Below are positions 53,225-63,942 of a DNA stretch of 64,000 nucleotides, one piece after another. Each line of letters begins with the position of its first letter. Within the stretch, counting starts at the first letter, position 1. Below the pieces are notes generated by a model. The model was not told where the DNA came from. It ran no database searches and saw only the letters and a list, made by a program, of their open reading frames with translations. Location: NCBI GenBank assembly GCA_934541015.1, contig CAKTDC010000014.1, positions 1 through 64,000 of the forward strand. The letters are read 5' to 3'. The position numbers and the translations under genes were made by a program. This DNA comes from an uncultured Luteimonas sp. Lineage in GTDB: Bacteria > Pseudomonadota > Gammaproteobacteria > Xanthomonadales > Xanthomonadaceae.

Positions 53225-53360
53225 CACCGTCCGGGCGTGGTCATGAAATCGTCAAACCGTCCCCGGGCGTGCATCCGTGCGCCCTGCCGACGCATTGCGG
53301 GGCATTCCTCCACAGCGTTGTCCACAGCCGCCGTGGATAACTTGCCGGCGGCTGCCGTCC

Positions 53361-55244
53361 TCAGCCCGACAGCGGCCGCGCGGGTTCGCGCGAAAGCACG
53401 TCGTGCAGGTTGCGCAGCTCGCGCTCGAGCAGCGGCGGCAGCGGTCCGAGCGCGGCCGGCGGCTCCCCCGACCCCGCGGAGTCGGCCAGCATCCGCAGGG
53501 CGTCGCGCAGGTGTTCCTCGCCGTCGTCGCCGAACATCTCTCTCGCGCGCGCCGTGGCGGCGTCCGCGCCCATGTGGTCCAGCGTCCAGCTCGCCGACAG
53601 CGAGCGGTAGGCCAGCTGCAGCACCGCGGCCACCGCCGGCCACTGCCGCTCCGCGATCGCACGCTGCCCGGCCGACGCCGCCATCGCGCTCTCGTAGGCG
53701 TCCTCGAGCAGGAAGCCGTGCCGCTGCAGGTCGCGGTGCGCGGCGCGCGCACCCGCTGTATCCAGTGCGCCGCGTGCCAGGTGGGGCACCAGCGCATCGG
53801 CGCAGCGCAGCGTCGCGGCCAGCAGCGGCGGCAGCAGCGCGGTCGGCCGCGACGGCACCAGGTGGAACACCAGCAGCGCGACCAGGCAGCCCACCGCCGT
53901 ATCCACGCCGCGCGCGAGCACGTAGCTGCCCGGCGACTCGACCGGGTGCCCGCCCGAGGCCAGCAGCAGGGCCGCGCTGGTGATGAACACCACGGCGATG
54001 GCGTAGTTGCGCATCACCATCATCTCGACCGCGAACTGCAGCGCCAGCACCGTCAGCGCCAGCCACGCGCCCTGCGGGTACAGCAGGATGATGCTGCCGC
54101 CCAGCAGCAGGCCGACCCAGGTGCCGATCAGGCGCTCGACCGAGCGCACCAGGGTGCGGTTCCAGTCGAAGCCCTGGTGCAGCATCAGCACCGCCGCGGC
54201 CACCGCCCAGTAGGAGCGCTCGAGGTGGAACTGCGCGCCCAGCCAGCCCGCCAGCAGCGCCGCCACGCCCACGCGCAGGATGACAGTGCGCGAGAGCGCG
54301 CCCGGCCGCAGCGCTTCGGCAAGCACCGCCAGCGCGCCCGGGTGACCCAGCGGCACCACGCCCGGGACCACGCCCGGCGGAAGCTGGTCGGCGTGGACCA
54401 GGCCGCGCGACTGCGCCTGCAGCGCGCGCACCTCGTCGACGATCCCGGCCGCCGTCGCCTCCCCGCGCGCCGCCGACGAGCTGGCGTCGGCGAACAGCGC
54501 GTGCAGCCGGCGGTTGATGGCGCGCAGCGCGGTCAGGCGGCCACCGGGCGTCGCGCGCTTGGGCTGGTAGCTGACCAGGGTGCTCCAGGCGCCGTGCAGG
54601 GCGCGCGCCGCGGCGTGCCCCGCGCGCGACTGCCCGTCCGTGCCCACCGCCTGCACGTAGGCGGCCACCGCGTCGCCGGCGCGGTGCACGGCGGCCTTTT
54701 CGGGGCCGCGGAAGTCGAACAGCGCGCCGGACATGTGCATGCACCATGCGAACGCGCCGCCGGAGAGCACCAGCAGCGCGGAATGCAGCGGCCCCCCGGG
54801 CGGCGCCTGCATGCCGCTGGCCGCGGCGCAGGCGAGCATGAACATGTAGGCGCCCGGCGGGCCGATCTGGAAGGCATTGCCCATCCACGTGGCGACCATC
54901 GCGATCACGGCCACGACCACCACCACGGCGACCGCGCCCTGCGCCGCGGCCGCGATGCCCAGGCCCGCGGCCAGCGCGAACGCGAGCGCGATGGCGGCGA
55001 GTTCGCGCGCCCGGTTGAGGTAGGGCCGGTCGCTGCCGTAGAGCGCGGTGAAGCCGCCGGTGGCCGCCATCATCCCCGCGGAGACGTCGCCGGCCAGCCA
55101 GCCGGCGAGGACCGGCACGGCCATGCACACACCGGCGCGCAGGGCGAAGCGCCAGCGCCCCGGCGGCCCGCTGCGCACGTGGAACATGCCGCGGAGCTGC
55201 TGGCGGAAGCCGGGGGGCTGCTGGATGTCGGGCGCGGTCGGCAC
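53361..55244 (-). CDS. FUSC-family inner-membrane transporter
   Basis: A 627-residue membrane protein of the fusaric-acid-resistance/YccS-like FUSC superfamily. Two blocks of about six transmembrane helices (residues about 30-165 and 325-450, for example VAVVVVVAVIAMVATWMGN and SYWAVAAAVLMLHQGFDWN) are separated by a cytoplasmic helical region and followed by a second helical cytoplasmic domain. RSVERLIGTWVGLLLGG is the family motif in the second block. Members form efflux pumps for aromatic acids with RND-type adaptor proteins, but no adaptor gene is adjacent. The substrate is unknown. Confidence 0.85.
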   Translation of the reverse strand: MPTAPDIQQPPGFRQQLRGMFHVRSGPPGRWRFALRAGVCMAVPVLAGWLAGDVSAGMMAATGGFTALYGSDRPYLNRARELAAIALAFALAAGLGIAAAAQGAVAVVVVVAVIAMVATWMGNAFQIGPPGAYMFMLACAAASGMQAPPGGPLHSALLVLSGGAFAWCMHMSGALFDFRGPEKAAVHRAGDAVAAYVQAVGTDGQSRAGHAAARALHGAWSTLVSYQPKRATPGGRLTALRAINRRLHALFADASSSAARGEATAAGIVDEVRALQAQSRGLVHADQLPPGVVPGVVPLGHPGALAVLAEALRPGALSRTVILRVGVAALLAGWLGAQFHLERSYWAVAAAVLMLHQGFDWNRTLVRSVERLIGTWVGLLLGGSIILLYPQGAWLALTVLALQFAVEMMVMRNYAIAVVFITSAALLLASGGHPVESPGSYVLARGVDTAVGCLVALLVFHLVPSRPTALLPPLLAATLRCADALVPHLARGALDTAGARAAHRDLQRHGFLLEDAYESAMAASAGQRAIAERQWPAVAAVLQLAYRSLSASWTLDHMGADAATARAREMFGDDGEEHLRDALRMLADSAGSGEPPAALGPLPPLLERELRNLHDVLSREPARPLSG

Positions 55245-55285
55245 GCGGGGATTCTAGCCCCCGCGGCCGACTGTTCCGGCCGGAC

Positions 55286-57433
55286 TCAGTAGCTGTAGCC
55301 CACGCGCAGCCAGAAGGTCCGGCCGGGCTCGTTGATCCGCACCGGGTCGGCCGGATAGCCGAAGTCGGCGTTGCCGGCCAGGTTGAGGTGCTCGCTGCAG
55401 GCGCGGTCGAACAGGTTGTCGACGCCGGCGGTGAGCTGCACGCCGCTGGCGAAGCGGTAGCCGGCGTTGAGCGCCAGGGTCCCGAAGCCGGCGCTGGGCC
55501 CAATGTCCTGGCCGACCACGTTGCCATAGCCCTCGGCCACGCGGTCCTGGCCGTCGACCAGGCGCAGCAGCGCGCCGGCGGACCAGGTGCCGTTGTCCCA
55601 GTCGGCGCTGAAGCGCCCCTCCAGCGGCGGCATCTGCGGCAGCGGGCGGCCGCTGTCGCGGTCCTCGCCGCGCGCGTAGGCCAGGCTGCCGCCGAACTTC
55701 CAGTCCTGCGTGGCGCGGTACTCCACGCCCAGCTCGGCGCCGCGGGTCTCGGCGTCGATGTTCGAGACCATCGACATCGGGCCCATCATCCCGTCCATGT
55801 AGTGGAACTGGATGAAGTCGTCGACGCGGCCGGCGTAGGCCGAGACCCAGGCGCTGAGGCGCTCGCCGCGGTACTGCAGGCCGACGTCGATCTGGGTGGT
55901 CTTCTCGGTGTCGAGGCCGGAGAAGGCGTTGACCGCGCCCATCGGGCCCATGTCGGCGGAGAACAGCTCCCAGTAGTCGGGCATGCGCTCGGTGTGGCCG
56001 ATGCCGGCGTACCAGCTGAGCCGGCGGTCGACGTCCTGCTCGAAGCGGACGAAGCCGGCCTTCAGCGTCTCCTCGCGCGACTGGCCCGCGGTCGGGTTCG
56101 GCATCGCGTGGCCGCCGTGGCCGTGGCCGCCGGAGAGCATCGCGCGCTCGTCGTCCACGCCGGAGCGGTCGACGCGTGCGCCGGCGATCCAGCGGTTGTG
56201 CTCGCCCTGGAACCAGGTGCCCTCGGCGAAGACGCCCAGGTTGTCGAAGCGCGCATCCACCGTCCACGGCAGCGCCAGGTGGGCGTTGCGGCCCATGCCG
56301 CCGCGGCGGCGGTGGCGGCTGTCCTGCACGTCGAATCCGGTGACCAGCTCGAACGACGCGCCGCCCCAGGTGGCCGCCGCGCGCCCGCCCTGCGTGCTGC
56401 GCTCGACGTTGGACACCATCGGCATCGGCATCGACCCATCGGGGTTGGGATCGCGCAGGCTGTAGTTGTCCATCACGTGGTCGGCGACGTTGTGGTACGC
56501 GCTGGCCTCGATCCGCCGCAGATGGTCGCCGACATTGTCCTTCTCGAAGCGCAGGCTGTAGTTCGTGCGGTCGAACTGGCTGCCGTCCATGCCGCGGGTG
56601 GCGTAGCGCGCCTGGCCGTCGCCGATGCCGACGCCGAGCTCGAGCAGGGTGTCCTCGTCGGGCGTCCAGCCGAGCGCGAAGTCGGCGTTCCACTTCTTCC
56701 AGGCCGAGCCGACGCGGTCGCCGTTGCCGTCGTCGTAGTCGCCGGACTCGGAGCGGTTGGCGCTGATCCGGGCGTAGCCCAGCGGCCTGCCGTAGGTCGC
56801 GTCGACCACCTGGTCGTTGCGCCCCCAGCTGCCGCCGAGCGCGCTGCCGGCGACCTTCCAGGTGGGGTCCGCGTAGTACTCGCGATCGCGCTCGAAGCGC
56901 ACCGTGCCGGCCGAGGCACCGGGGCCCCAGAGCACTGTCTGCGGCCCCTTGATGACGACCAGGGCGTCATAGGTTTCCGGCGAGATGTAGGACATCGGAT
57001 TGTCCATGCGCGAGGGGCAGGCGCCGGGCATGGCGCCGTCGTTGGTCAGCAGGTTCAGGCGCGAGCCGAACATGCCGCGCAGCACCGGGTCGCCGTTGCT
57101 GCCGCCGTTGCGGATGGCGCTGAAGCCGGGGATGGTCTTGAGGTAGTCGGCGCCGTCGCTGGCGGGCACCGGCTGCCGCGGCAGCCTGGGATCGGTCTCC
57201 CAGGTCAGCGCGGAGACCGGCGCGGCAGCGGTGACAACCAGCGCGTCGAAGTCGACGGTGCGCGTGGGGTCGGCGGCGCCATCGGGCGCGGCGTGGCCCG
57301 CGTGGGCGGCCGCGGCGCGGGCAAGCGCGTTGTCGGCGGACTCGAGCGCGGCCAGCGGCGGGCTGGCGAGCGCGGCGGCGATCGCGATGAACAGGCAGGA
57401 GGAACGGATCGCCGGGCAAGACGGGATCGACAT
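55286..57433 (-). CDS. TonB-dependent copper receptor (OprC/NosA type)
   Basis: A 715-residue outer-membrane receptor for copper. It has a signal peptide, then an extended His/Ala-rich N-terminus (AAAHAGHAAPDGA). The plug domain contains SDGADYLKTIPGFSAIRNGG and GDPVLRGMFGSRLNLLTNDG, then MPGACPSRMDNPMSYISPET; its Cys and Met residues match the copper-binding plug of OprC-type proteins. The barrel ends in FWLRVGYSY with the terminal aromatic. His/Met-rich loops (GGHGHGGHAMPN, YMDGMMGPMSMV) face outside. ATG at 57433 is chosen because GGAG lies just upstream. It is in an operon with the DUF2946 gene and divergent from nirK. Confidence 0.92.
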   Translation of the reverse strand: MSIPSCPAIRSSCLFIAIAAALASPPLAALESADNALARAAAAHAGHAAPDGAADPTRTVDFDALVVTAAAPVSALTWETDPRLPRQPVPASDGADYLKTIPGFSAIRNGGSNGDPVLRGMFGSRLNLLTNDGAMPGACPSRMDNPMSYISPETYDALVVIKGPQTVLWGPGASAGTVRFERDREYYADPTWKVAGSALGGSWGRNDQVVDATYGRPLGYARISANRSESGDYDDGNGDRVGSAWKKWNADFALGWTPDEDTLLELGVGIGDGQARYATRGMDGSQFDRTNYSLRFEKDNVGDHLRRIEASAYHNVADHVMDNYSLRDPNPDGSMPMPMVSNVERSTQGGRAAATWGGASFELVTGFDVQDSRHRRRGGMGRNAHLALPWTVDARFDNLGVFAEGTWFQGEHNRWIAGARVDRSGVDDERAMLSGGHGHGGHAMPNPTAGQSREETLKAGFVRFEQDVDRRLSWYAGIGHTERMPDYWELFSADMGPMGAVNAFSGLDTEKTTQIDVGLQYRGERLSAWVSAYAGRVDDFIQFHYMDGMMGPMSMVSNIDAETRGAELGVEYRATQDWKFGGSLAYARGEDRDSGRPLPQMPPLEGRFSADWDNGTWSAGALLRLVDGQDRVAEGYGNVVGQDIGPSAGFGTLALNAGYRFASGVQLTAGVDNLFDRACSEHLNLAGNADFGYPADPVRINEPGRTFWLRVGYSY

Positions 57434-57499
57434 GGGGAACTCCATGGGCACGGGGGCTTCGAAGGGGCCGCGCGGCGGTGCTGCGCGGCATTGCGGGAC

Positions 57500-57919
57500 T
57501 CAGCCGTGGAGCGGCGGTCCGCGCGAGCCCAGCCCGAAGGGTTGCAGCCAGCGCAGCCTCGGCGCCTCCGGCGCGATGGCCGGCGCGGACGCGTTGGGCA
57601 GGTCCAGGACAACCAGGGCCACGCCGGGGGCGGTGAGCATCGACGCCAGCAGCGGGCAGTAGTCGCAGTCGGGATCGCCGATGGATGGCCGGCCGTCGCC
57701 GTGGCCGGAACCGACGGCGCCGCCGTCATGGGCATGGTGCGCATGCGGCGCGTTGGCGGCGTGCGCGGCATGGCCGCGGCCATGCTCGTGCATGCCTTCG
57801 GCGCCCGCGCCCGCGGCCGACGCGTGCACGACGCGTCCGGTCGTGGGCAGCAGTACCAGCAGCAGCGTCGCCGCCAGTCCGATCCGGCCCATCCAACGCT
57901 GGAATGCACTGCGCTTCAT
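57500..57919 (-). CDS. DUF2946 family protein, copper-receptor partner
   Basis: A 139-residue protein with an N-terminal signal or membrane segment (GRIGLAATLLLVLLPTTGRV), a strongly His-rich stretch (HEHGRGHAAHAANAPHAHHA) and the DUF2946 motif PDCDYCPLLAS. The His and Cys residues suggest copper handling. DUF2946 genes commonly sit beside TonB-dependent copper receptors. ATG at 57919 is the family-like start, and the receptor gene follows after 66 bases. An FNR-type box lies 40 bases upstream of the start. Confidence 0.8.
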   Translation of the reverse strand: MKRSAFQRWMGRIGLAATLLLVLLPTTGRVVHASAAGAGAEGMHEHGRGHAAHAANAPHAHHAHDGGAVGSGHGDGRPSIGDPDCDYCPLLASMLTAPGVALVVLDLPNASAPAIAPEAPRLRWLQPFGLGSRGPPLHG

Positions 57920-57929
57920 CACGACGATG

Positions 57930-57935
57930 ATTATC
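57930..57935 (-). promoter_or_regulatory. -10 element for the copper-uptake operon
   Basis: Read leftward, GATAAT (57935 to 57930) would start transcription near 57923, placing the FNR-type box at 57959-57972 about 42 bases upstream. The resulting leader is only a few bases, so translation may be nearly leaderless or begin at a later codon. Confidence 0.45.
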
Positions 57936-57958
57936 CGCGCCCGTGCCCAACCACGCCC

Positions 57959-57972
57959 CTGATGCAGGTCAA
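57959..57972. promoter_or_regulatory. FNR/DNR-type box 1 (copper-uptake side)
   Basis: CTGAT-GCAG-GTCAA matches the FNR/ANR/DNR consensus TTGAT-N4-ATCAA at eight of ten positions. Its centre lies about -42 from the leftward -10/start deduced for the DUF2946/copper-receptor operon. Confidence 0.6.
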
Positions 57973-58005
57973 GCACGCGTGCGATCCATACGTCGACGCA
58001 TGTAC

Positions 58006-58019
58006 TTGACCCAGGTCAT
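58006..58019. promoter_or_regulatory. FNR/DNR-type box 2 (nirK side)
   Basis: TTGAC-CCAG-GTCAT fits the FNR/NNR/DNR pattern TTGAC/T-N4-G/ATCAA at nine of ten positions when C/T and A/G are allowed. Its centre (58012.5) is about 42 bases upstream of a start near 58055 predicted from TATCGT at 58043-58048. That is the class II position for an FNR-type activator of nirK. Confidence 0.7.
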
Positions 58020-58042
58020 TGAGCGCTTCGCGCCCGCGTCGA

Positions 58043-58048
58043 TATCGT
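58043..58048 (+). promoter_or_regulatory. -10 element of nirK
   Basis: TATCGT 24 bases after the second FNR-type box, with no -35 hexamer, as expected for an FNR-dependent class II promoter. The transcript would have a leader of about 60 bases. Confidence 0.5.
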
Positions 58049-58114
58049 TGCGCCATGGCAAAGAAGCATCTGCTTCCCGGCCCCGAGTTTCGGTAAAACC
58101 CTGAGGAAACCACC

Positions 58115-59488
58115 ATGAGGAACCTGGTACTGCTGTTCGCACTGGCCGCCGCCGGCGGCTTCATCCCGCACGACGTCGCGGCCCAGGGGCCAAGCTCGGT
58201 CACGCCGATCGCCGACGTCACCTTCAGCCTGCGTACCGAGATCGCCGACGGCAAGATGGTGTTCATCGGCAACGCCGGCCCGATCAAGGACGTGGTCAAC
58301 CCCGACCTGCGCGTCGCCGAGGGCGCCGTGGTGGCGATCACCATCACCAACAACGACGGCGCCATGCATGACATCGCGGTGCCGGAGTTCGGTGCCCAGT
58401 CCGACCAGCTGGTCGGCGTCGGCTCGGCGACCACGATCGTGTTCCGCGCCACCAGGAGCGGCAGCTTCGAGTACATCTGCACCATCCCGGGCCACCAGCT
58501 CGCGGGCATGGCCGGCAACCTGATCGTCGGCGACGTGAAGGAAGAAGTGAGCACCGCGCTGGACATCGCCAAGAACCCGGCCGAGGTCGGCACGCCGGTC
58601 GGCGACCGCGCGCCCGAGCACATCACCTACGACCTGCTGACCACCGAGGTCGAGGGCCGCCTGTCCGACGGCAGCACCTACCGCTACTGGACCTTCGACA
58701 ACACGGTCCCGGGCCCGTTCCTGCGCATCCGCCAGGGCGATACGGTGACGATCAACCTGAAGAACGCCGAGGACAGCGTCAACATCCACTCGGTCGACTT
58801 CCACTCGGTGACCGGCCCCGGCGGCGGCGCCGCGGTGACCCAGGTGCGCCCCGGCGAGACCAAGAGCTTCACCTTCAAGGCGCTGCACCCGGGCCTGTTC
58901 GTCTACCACTGCGCCACGCCGATGATCGCCCACCACATCTCCAACGGCATGTACGGGATGATCCTGGTCGAGCCCGAGGGTGGCCTGCCGGCGGTCGACA
59001 AGGAGTACTACGTGATGCAGGGCGAGCTGTACACGGCACAGAAGCACGGTTCGCGCGGCCTGCAGGAGTTCTCGGTCGACAAGCTGCTCGACGAGAAGCC
59101 CGAGCACCTGATGTTCAACGGCTCGATGGACGCGCTGACCAAGACCTTCGACATGACGGCCAACGTGGGCGAGGAAGTGCGCATCTTCTTCGGCGTCGGC
59201 GGCCCGAACCTGACCTCGAGCTTCCACCTGATCGGCGAGGTCTTCGACCGGGTCTACAACCTGGCCTCGTTCACCAGCCCGCCGCTGACGGACGTGCAGA
59301 CCACGCTGGTGCCGCCGGGCGGCGCGACCATGGTCGAGTTCAAGGTCGACTACCCCGGCAGGTACATCCTGGTCGACCACGCGCTGTCGCGCGCGGAGAA
59401 GGGCCTGACCGGCATCCTCACGGTGCACGGGGACGCGGACCCGGCGATCTTCGACAGCGACGAAGCGATCGACGCATCGTCCGGCCAC
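58115..59488 (+). CDS. nirK: Copper nitrite reductase with extra N-terminal cupredoxin domain
   Basis: A 458-residue periplasmic enzyme that reduces nitrite to nitric oxide. After a signal peptide (cut near residue 24) comes an N-terminal cupredoxin with type 1 copper ligands H85, C122, H127 and M132 (AMHDIAV, YICTIPGHQLAGM). The two-domain NirK core follows: type 1 ligands H225, C266, H274 and M279; type 2 ligands H230, H265 and H371; catalytic Asp D228 in IHSVDFHSVTG. The tethered extra domain, probably an electron entry site, resembles Hyphomicrobium-type NirK. The gene is divergent from copper-uptake genes and behind an FNR-type box. No nirV or nor genes are in view. Confidence 0.95.
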
Positions 59489-59518
59489 TGAGGCCGGACC
59501 GGGTGAAGCGGCAAAGGC

Positions 59519-59543
59519 ACGGCCCCGCCCCCGGCGGGGCCGT
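59519..59543. terminator. Hairpin terminator between nirK and MATE gene
   Basis: ACGGCCCCGCC, loop CCC, GGCGGGGCCGT: an 11-bp stem 30 bases after the nirK stop. It is followed by TTCC rather than a full T-run. It lies between convergent genes and probably serves both. Confidence 0.6.
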
Positions 59544-59606
59544 TCCGCATCCGGATGTCGGACCCGCGCGGACCTGGACCGGCACTTCAGTGATCATCCA
59601 CCGGCT

Positions 59607-60923
59607 TCAGCCCGCCAGGCGGCCCTCCATCCGCCGCAGGTGCGGCAGCAGCGCCAGCGCGCGCGCGACCACGTAGACCACGAACGCGATCCACAGCCCA
59701 TGGTTGCCCCAATACGCGGCAGCCGGCCACGCCACCAGCAGGAAGGCGGCCAGCGACAGCAGCGCCGCCTGGCGCATCTCGCGCGTGCGCGTGGCGCCGA
59801 TGAACACCCCGTCGAGCTGGAACGCCGCCACCGACAGCAGCACGTAGAGCGCGGCCCAGGGCAGGTGCAGCACCGCTGATTCGCGCACGGCCGGCAGCGT
59901 GGTCAGGGCCTGCACCGCGGGCTGCCCGGCCAGCAGCACGAGGACCGCCAGCACCAGCGCGGTGCCCGCCGCCAGCTCGCTGGTCAGCCGCAGCGCGCGC
60001 CGGAAGCCGGCGCGGTCGCGCGCGCCCCAGGCCGCGCCCACATGCGCCTCTGCCACGAAGGCGAAGCCGTCGAGAAAGAAGGCGCTGAACGAGACCAGCT
60101 GCAGCAGGATGTGGTTCGCCGCGAGCGTCACGTCGCCGAAGCGCGCGCCGGCGTTGGCGAACCAGCCGAAGGCGAACAGCAGGCACAGGGTGCGCACCAG
60201 GATGTCGCCGTTGGCGGCCAGCGCCCGGCGGATGCGGTGCAGGTCGGCCACCCGCGCCCACTGCAGGAATGGCGTCGCGTCGCCGTGGCGCTCGCGCAGC
60301 ACGCGCCACGCCACCGCCAGCGCCACCGCGCAGGTGCTCCATTCCGCGACCGCCGTGCCCAGACCGATTCCGCGCACGCCCATCCCGAGCACGCCGGCGA
60401 ACCAGATGTCGAGCCCGGCGTTGAGCCCGTTGAGCAGCAACTGCACGAACAGCAGATCGCGGCTGCGCCCCAGCCCGATCAACAGCCCGCTGACCGCGAA
60501 CAGCGCCAGCGCCGCGGGCGCGCCCCAGATGCGGGCGCGGAAATACTCCGCCGCGGCCGACTCCACCGCCTCGCTGCCGTCCATCAGGCCGAAGTACAGC
60601 GCCGTGACCGGCCACTGCAGCAGCCACAGCGCCACGCCCAGGCCAGCGGCCAGCAGCAGCGCGCGCGCCAGCGTCGCGCGGACCTCGGCCTCGTCGCCAG
60701 CGCCCCTGGCCTGGGCCACGAAGCCGGTCGTGCCCATGCGCAGGAAGCCGAAGCTCCAGTAGACGAAGTTGAACAGCAGCGCGCCCAGCGCCAGCCCGCC
60801 GAGCTGGGTCGCACTGCCGTAGTGGCCGACGACCGCCGTGTCCACCAGGCCCAGCGCGGGCACGGCGGCGTTGGCGAGGATGATCGGCCAGGCCTGGCGG
60901 ACGATGGAGGCGCGCGTGGGCAT
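59607..60923 (-). CDS. DinF-like MATE family transporter
   Basis: A 438-residue inner-membrane cation/drug antiporter with 12 helices. The MATE signs are QAWPIILANAAVPALGLVDTAVVG, FGFLRMGTTGFVAQARGAGD and the second-half equivalent FFLDGFAFVAEAHVGAAWGARD. LVDTAVVGHYGS places it in the DinF branch. The substrate is unknown; E. coli DinF belongs to the SOS regulon, but no LexA box is visible here. ATG at 60923 is the family start, and the longer frames upstream are not supported. Confidence 0.9.
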   Translation of the reverse strand: MPTRASIVRQAWPIILANAAVPALGLVDTAVVGHYGSATQLGGLALGALLFNFVYWSFGFLRMGTTGFVAQARGAGDEAEVRATLARALLLAAGLGVALWLLQWPVTALYFGLMDGSEAVESAAAEYFRARIWGAPAALALFAVSGLLIGLGRSRDLLFVQLLLNGLNAGLDIWFAGVLGMGVRGIGLGTAVAEWSTCAVALAVAWRVLRERHGDATPFLQWARVADLHRIRRALAANGDILVRTLCLLFAFGWFANAGARFGDVTLAANHILLQLVSFSAFFLDGFAFVAEAHVGAAWGARDRAGFRRALRLTSELAAGTALVLAVLVLLAGQPAVQALTTLPAVRESAVLHLPWAALYVLLSVAAFQLDGVFIGATRTREMRQAALLSLAAFLLVAWPAAAYWGNHGLWIAFVVYVVARALALLPHLRRMEGRLAG

Positions 60924-61057
60924 CGGCCAATGATCCCCGCTCCCCGCCGGAGCGGCTATAGCCGCTCCCGGATACTCACCGCTCCGCCGGAAAACTTGAA
61001 CCGCGGGCCTTGAGTCGCCAGCATGGGAACCTCCCCCTTGTCCGAGAGGAGAGCAGA

Positions 61058-61816
61058 TTGCGCGCATTCAACGGCCAAAGCGCCGGTTTCCGCCCCCATC
61101 CCGCGCCGGTCCCGCCGACCGCGAACGCCCTGCTCGCCGACGAGCAGACCGGCTTCCAGCACGCCGTCGTCAGCCGCCATCCCCGCTATGGCGCCCAGCT
61201 CTTCCTCGACGACGACCTGCAGATCTCCGAGGCCGACACCGCCTACGGCGTCGCCATGACCAGCCCGCTGCTGGCCCTGCGCCGGCTCGAGCGCGTCGCC
61301 ATCCTGGGCGGCGGCGACGGCGGCGTGCTCAACGAGCTCATCCGCACCCTCGAGCCGCTCGAAGCCCTGCCCGCCGAGCTCACCATGATCGAGATCGACC
61401 CGCGGGTGATGGCGCTCTCGCGCGAGCACCTGCCCGCCGTCTGCGGCGAGGCCTTCGCCAGCCCGCACGCGCGCATCGTCACCGGCGACGCCTTCGCCTG
61501 GATCGCGAAAGCCCGCGACCTCGACGCCGTGATCTACGACCTGACCATGGACCCGGTGCGCGAGGGCCAGAGCCGCGCCGACTTCATCACCGGCATCATC
61601 GGCCACATCGCCCGCGCGCTGCGCCCCGGCGGCATGCTGAGCATGCAGTGCTGCGGCCACGGCCGCGAGGACGCCGCCGACCGCGCCACCCGGCGCGAGG
61701 TGCTGCCGCTGATCCGCGCCGCCGTGGACGAGCACTTCACCGGGCGCTGCGAGCAGGACGTGATCGTGCCCTCGTATTGCGACCTCTGGACCTTCCTGAG
61801 CGCGCGCAGAGCGTAG
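61058..61816 (+). CDS. Spermidine-synthase-like aminopropyltransferase
   Basis: A 252-residue protein of the spermidine/spermine synthase family, transferring an aminopropyl group from decarboxylated SAM to a polyamine. It contains QHAVVSRHPRYGAQLFLDDDLQISEAD at the N-terminus (given in part: GAQLFLDDDLQISEAD), the nucleotide site VAILGGGDGGVLNELIR, IEIDPRVMALSREHLP and the catalytic-site strand AVIYDLTMDPVREG. TTG at 61058 is preferred because GAGGAGAG lies 7 bases before it. The sequence departs from SpeE at several points (VIYDLTMDP instead of the common D-S/T-D-P), so the substrate is uncertain. It is a single gene. Confidence 0.82.
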   Translation: MRAFNGQSAGFRPHPAPVPPTANALLADEQTGFQHAVVSRHPRYGAQLFLDDDLQISEADTAYGVAMTSPLLALRRLERVAILGGGDGGVLNELIRTLEPLEALPAELTMIEIDPRVMALSREHLPAVCGEAFASPHARIVTGDAFAWIAKARDLDAVIYDLTMDPVREGQSRADFITGIIGHIARALRPGGMLSMQCCGHGREDAADRATRREVLPLIRAAVDEHFTGRCEQDVIVPSYCDLWTFLSARRA

Positions 61817-61859
61817 CGGCTGCAACCGCGGCTGCGGCGGATCCGGCCAGGTTCAACGG

Positions 61860-62057
61860 CGGCAGGAAGTGCTCGGCCGTGGGTGCCGAGAGCCGCAACC
61901 GCTCCTCGAACCAGTCCAGCCACCGCGCAACCTCCGCCTCCGGCCGCTCCGCCGGCGGCGCCTTGCAGCGCACGGTCTGCCGCCCATGCGGCCCCCTGAC
62001 CACTTCGGCGCAGGGCCGGACCTGCGCGGCGGCCTGGCCTTCCGGGGCGCCGGCTTC
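61860..62057 (-). pseudogene. Relic of a Fic-family (AMPylase) gene
   Basis: Read leftward after the purA stop, one frame gives CAEVVRGPHGRQTVRCKAPP and AERPEAEVARWLDWFEERL. This closely follows the segment of DUF4172-type Fic proteins that reads roughly MQVVSGPIGRERVHFEAPPA and AERLEAEMARFLDWF, just before the catalytic HPFxDGNGR motif. The catalytic motif and the rest are missing; the frame goes on into low-complexity sequence. I take it as a truncated remnant. The family pattern is recalled, not searched, so this is a moderate call. Confidence 0.45.
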
Positions 62058-62060
62058 CCG

Positions 62061-63834
<1,774 letters not shown>

Positions 63835-63942
63835 GGCGGGAGGTACCGGTACGGGTGGGAAGGGGGGATGGCGCGGGAGCAGGGTGACGGGATGGCGTGG
63901 CCGTCCGCGCGCCTTCGGCGCGCCCCCATCTGCCTTCGGCAT

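Noticed and set aside
53310-53345. DnaA-box-like words (TTGTCCACA and reverse TTATCCACG) next to the FUSC gene end
   Set aside because: There are only two imperfect boxes, no AT-rich unwinding region and no dnaA, gyrB or parAB neighbours, so this is not an origin. They could be coincidental.
53277-55292. A plus-strand frame of about 670 codons opposite the FUSC gene
   Set aside because: It is antisense to a clear membrane transporter and composed of Arg/Gln/His repeats without domains.
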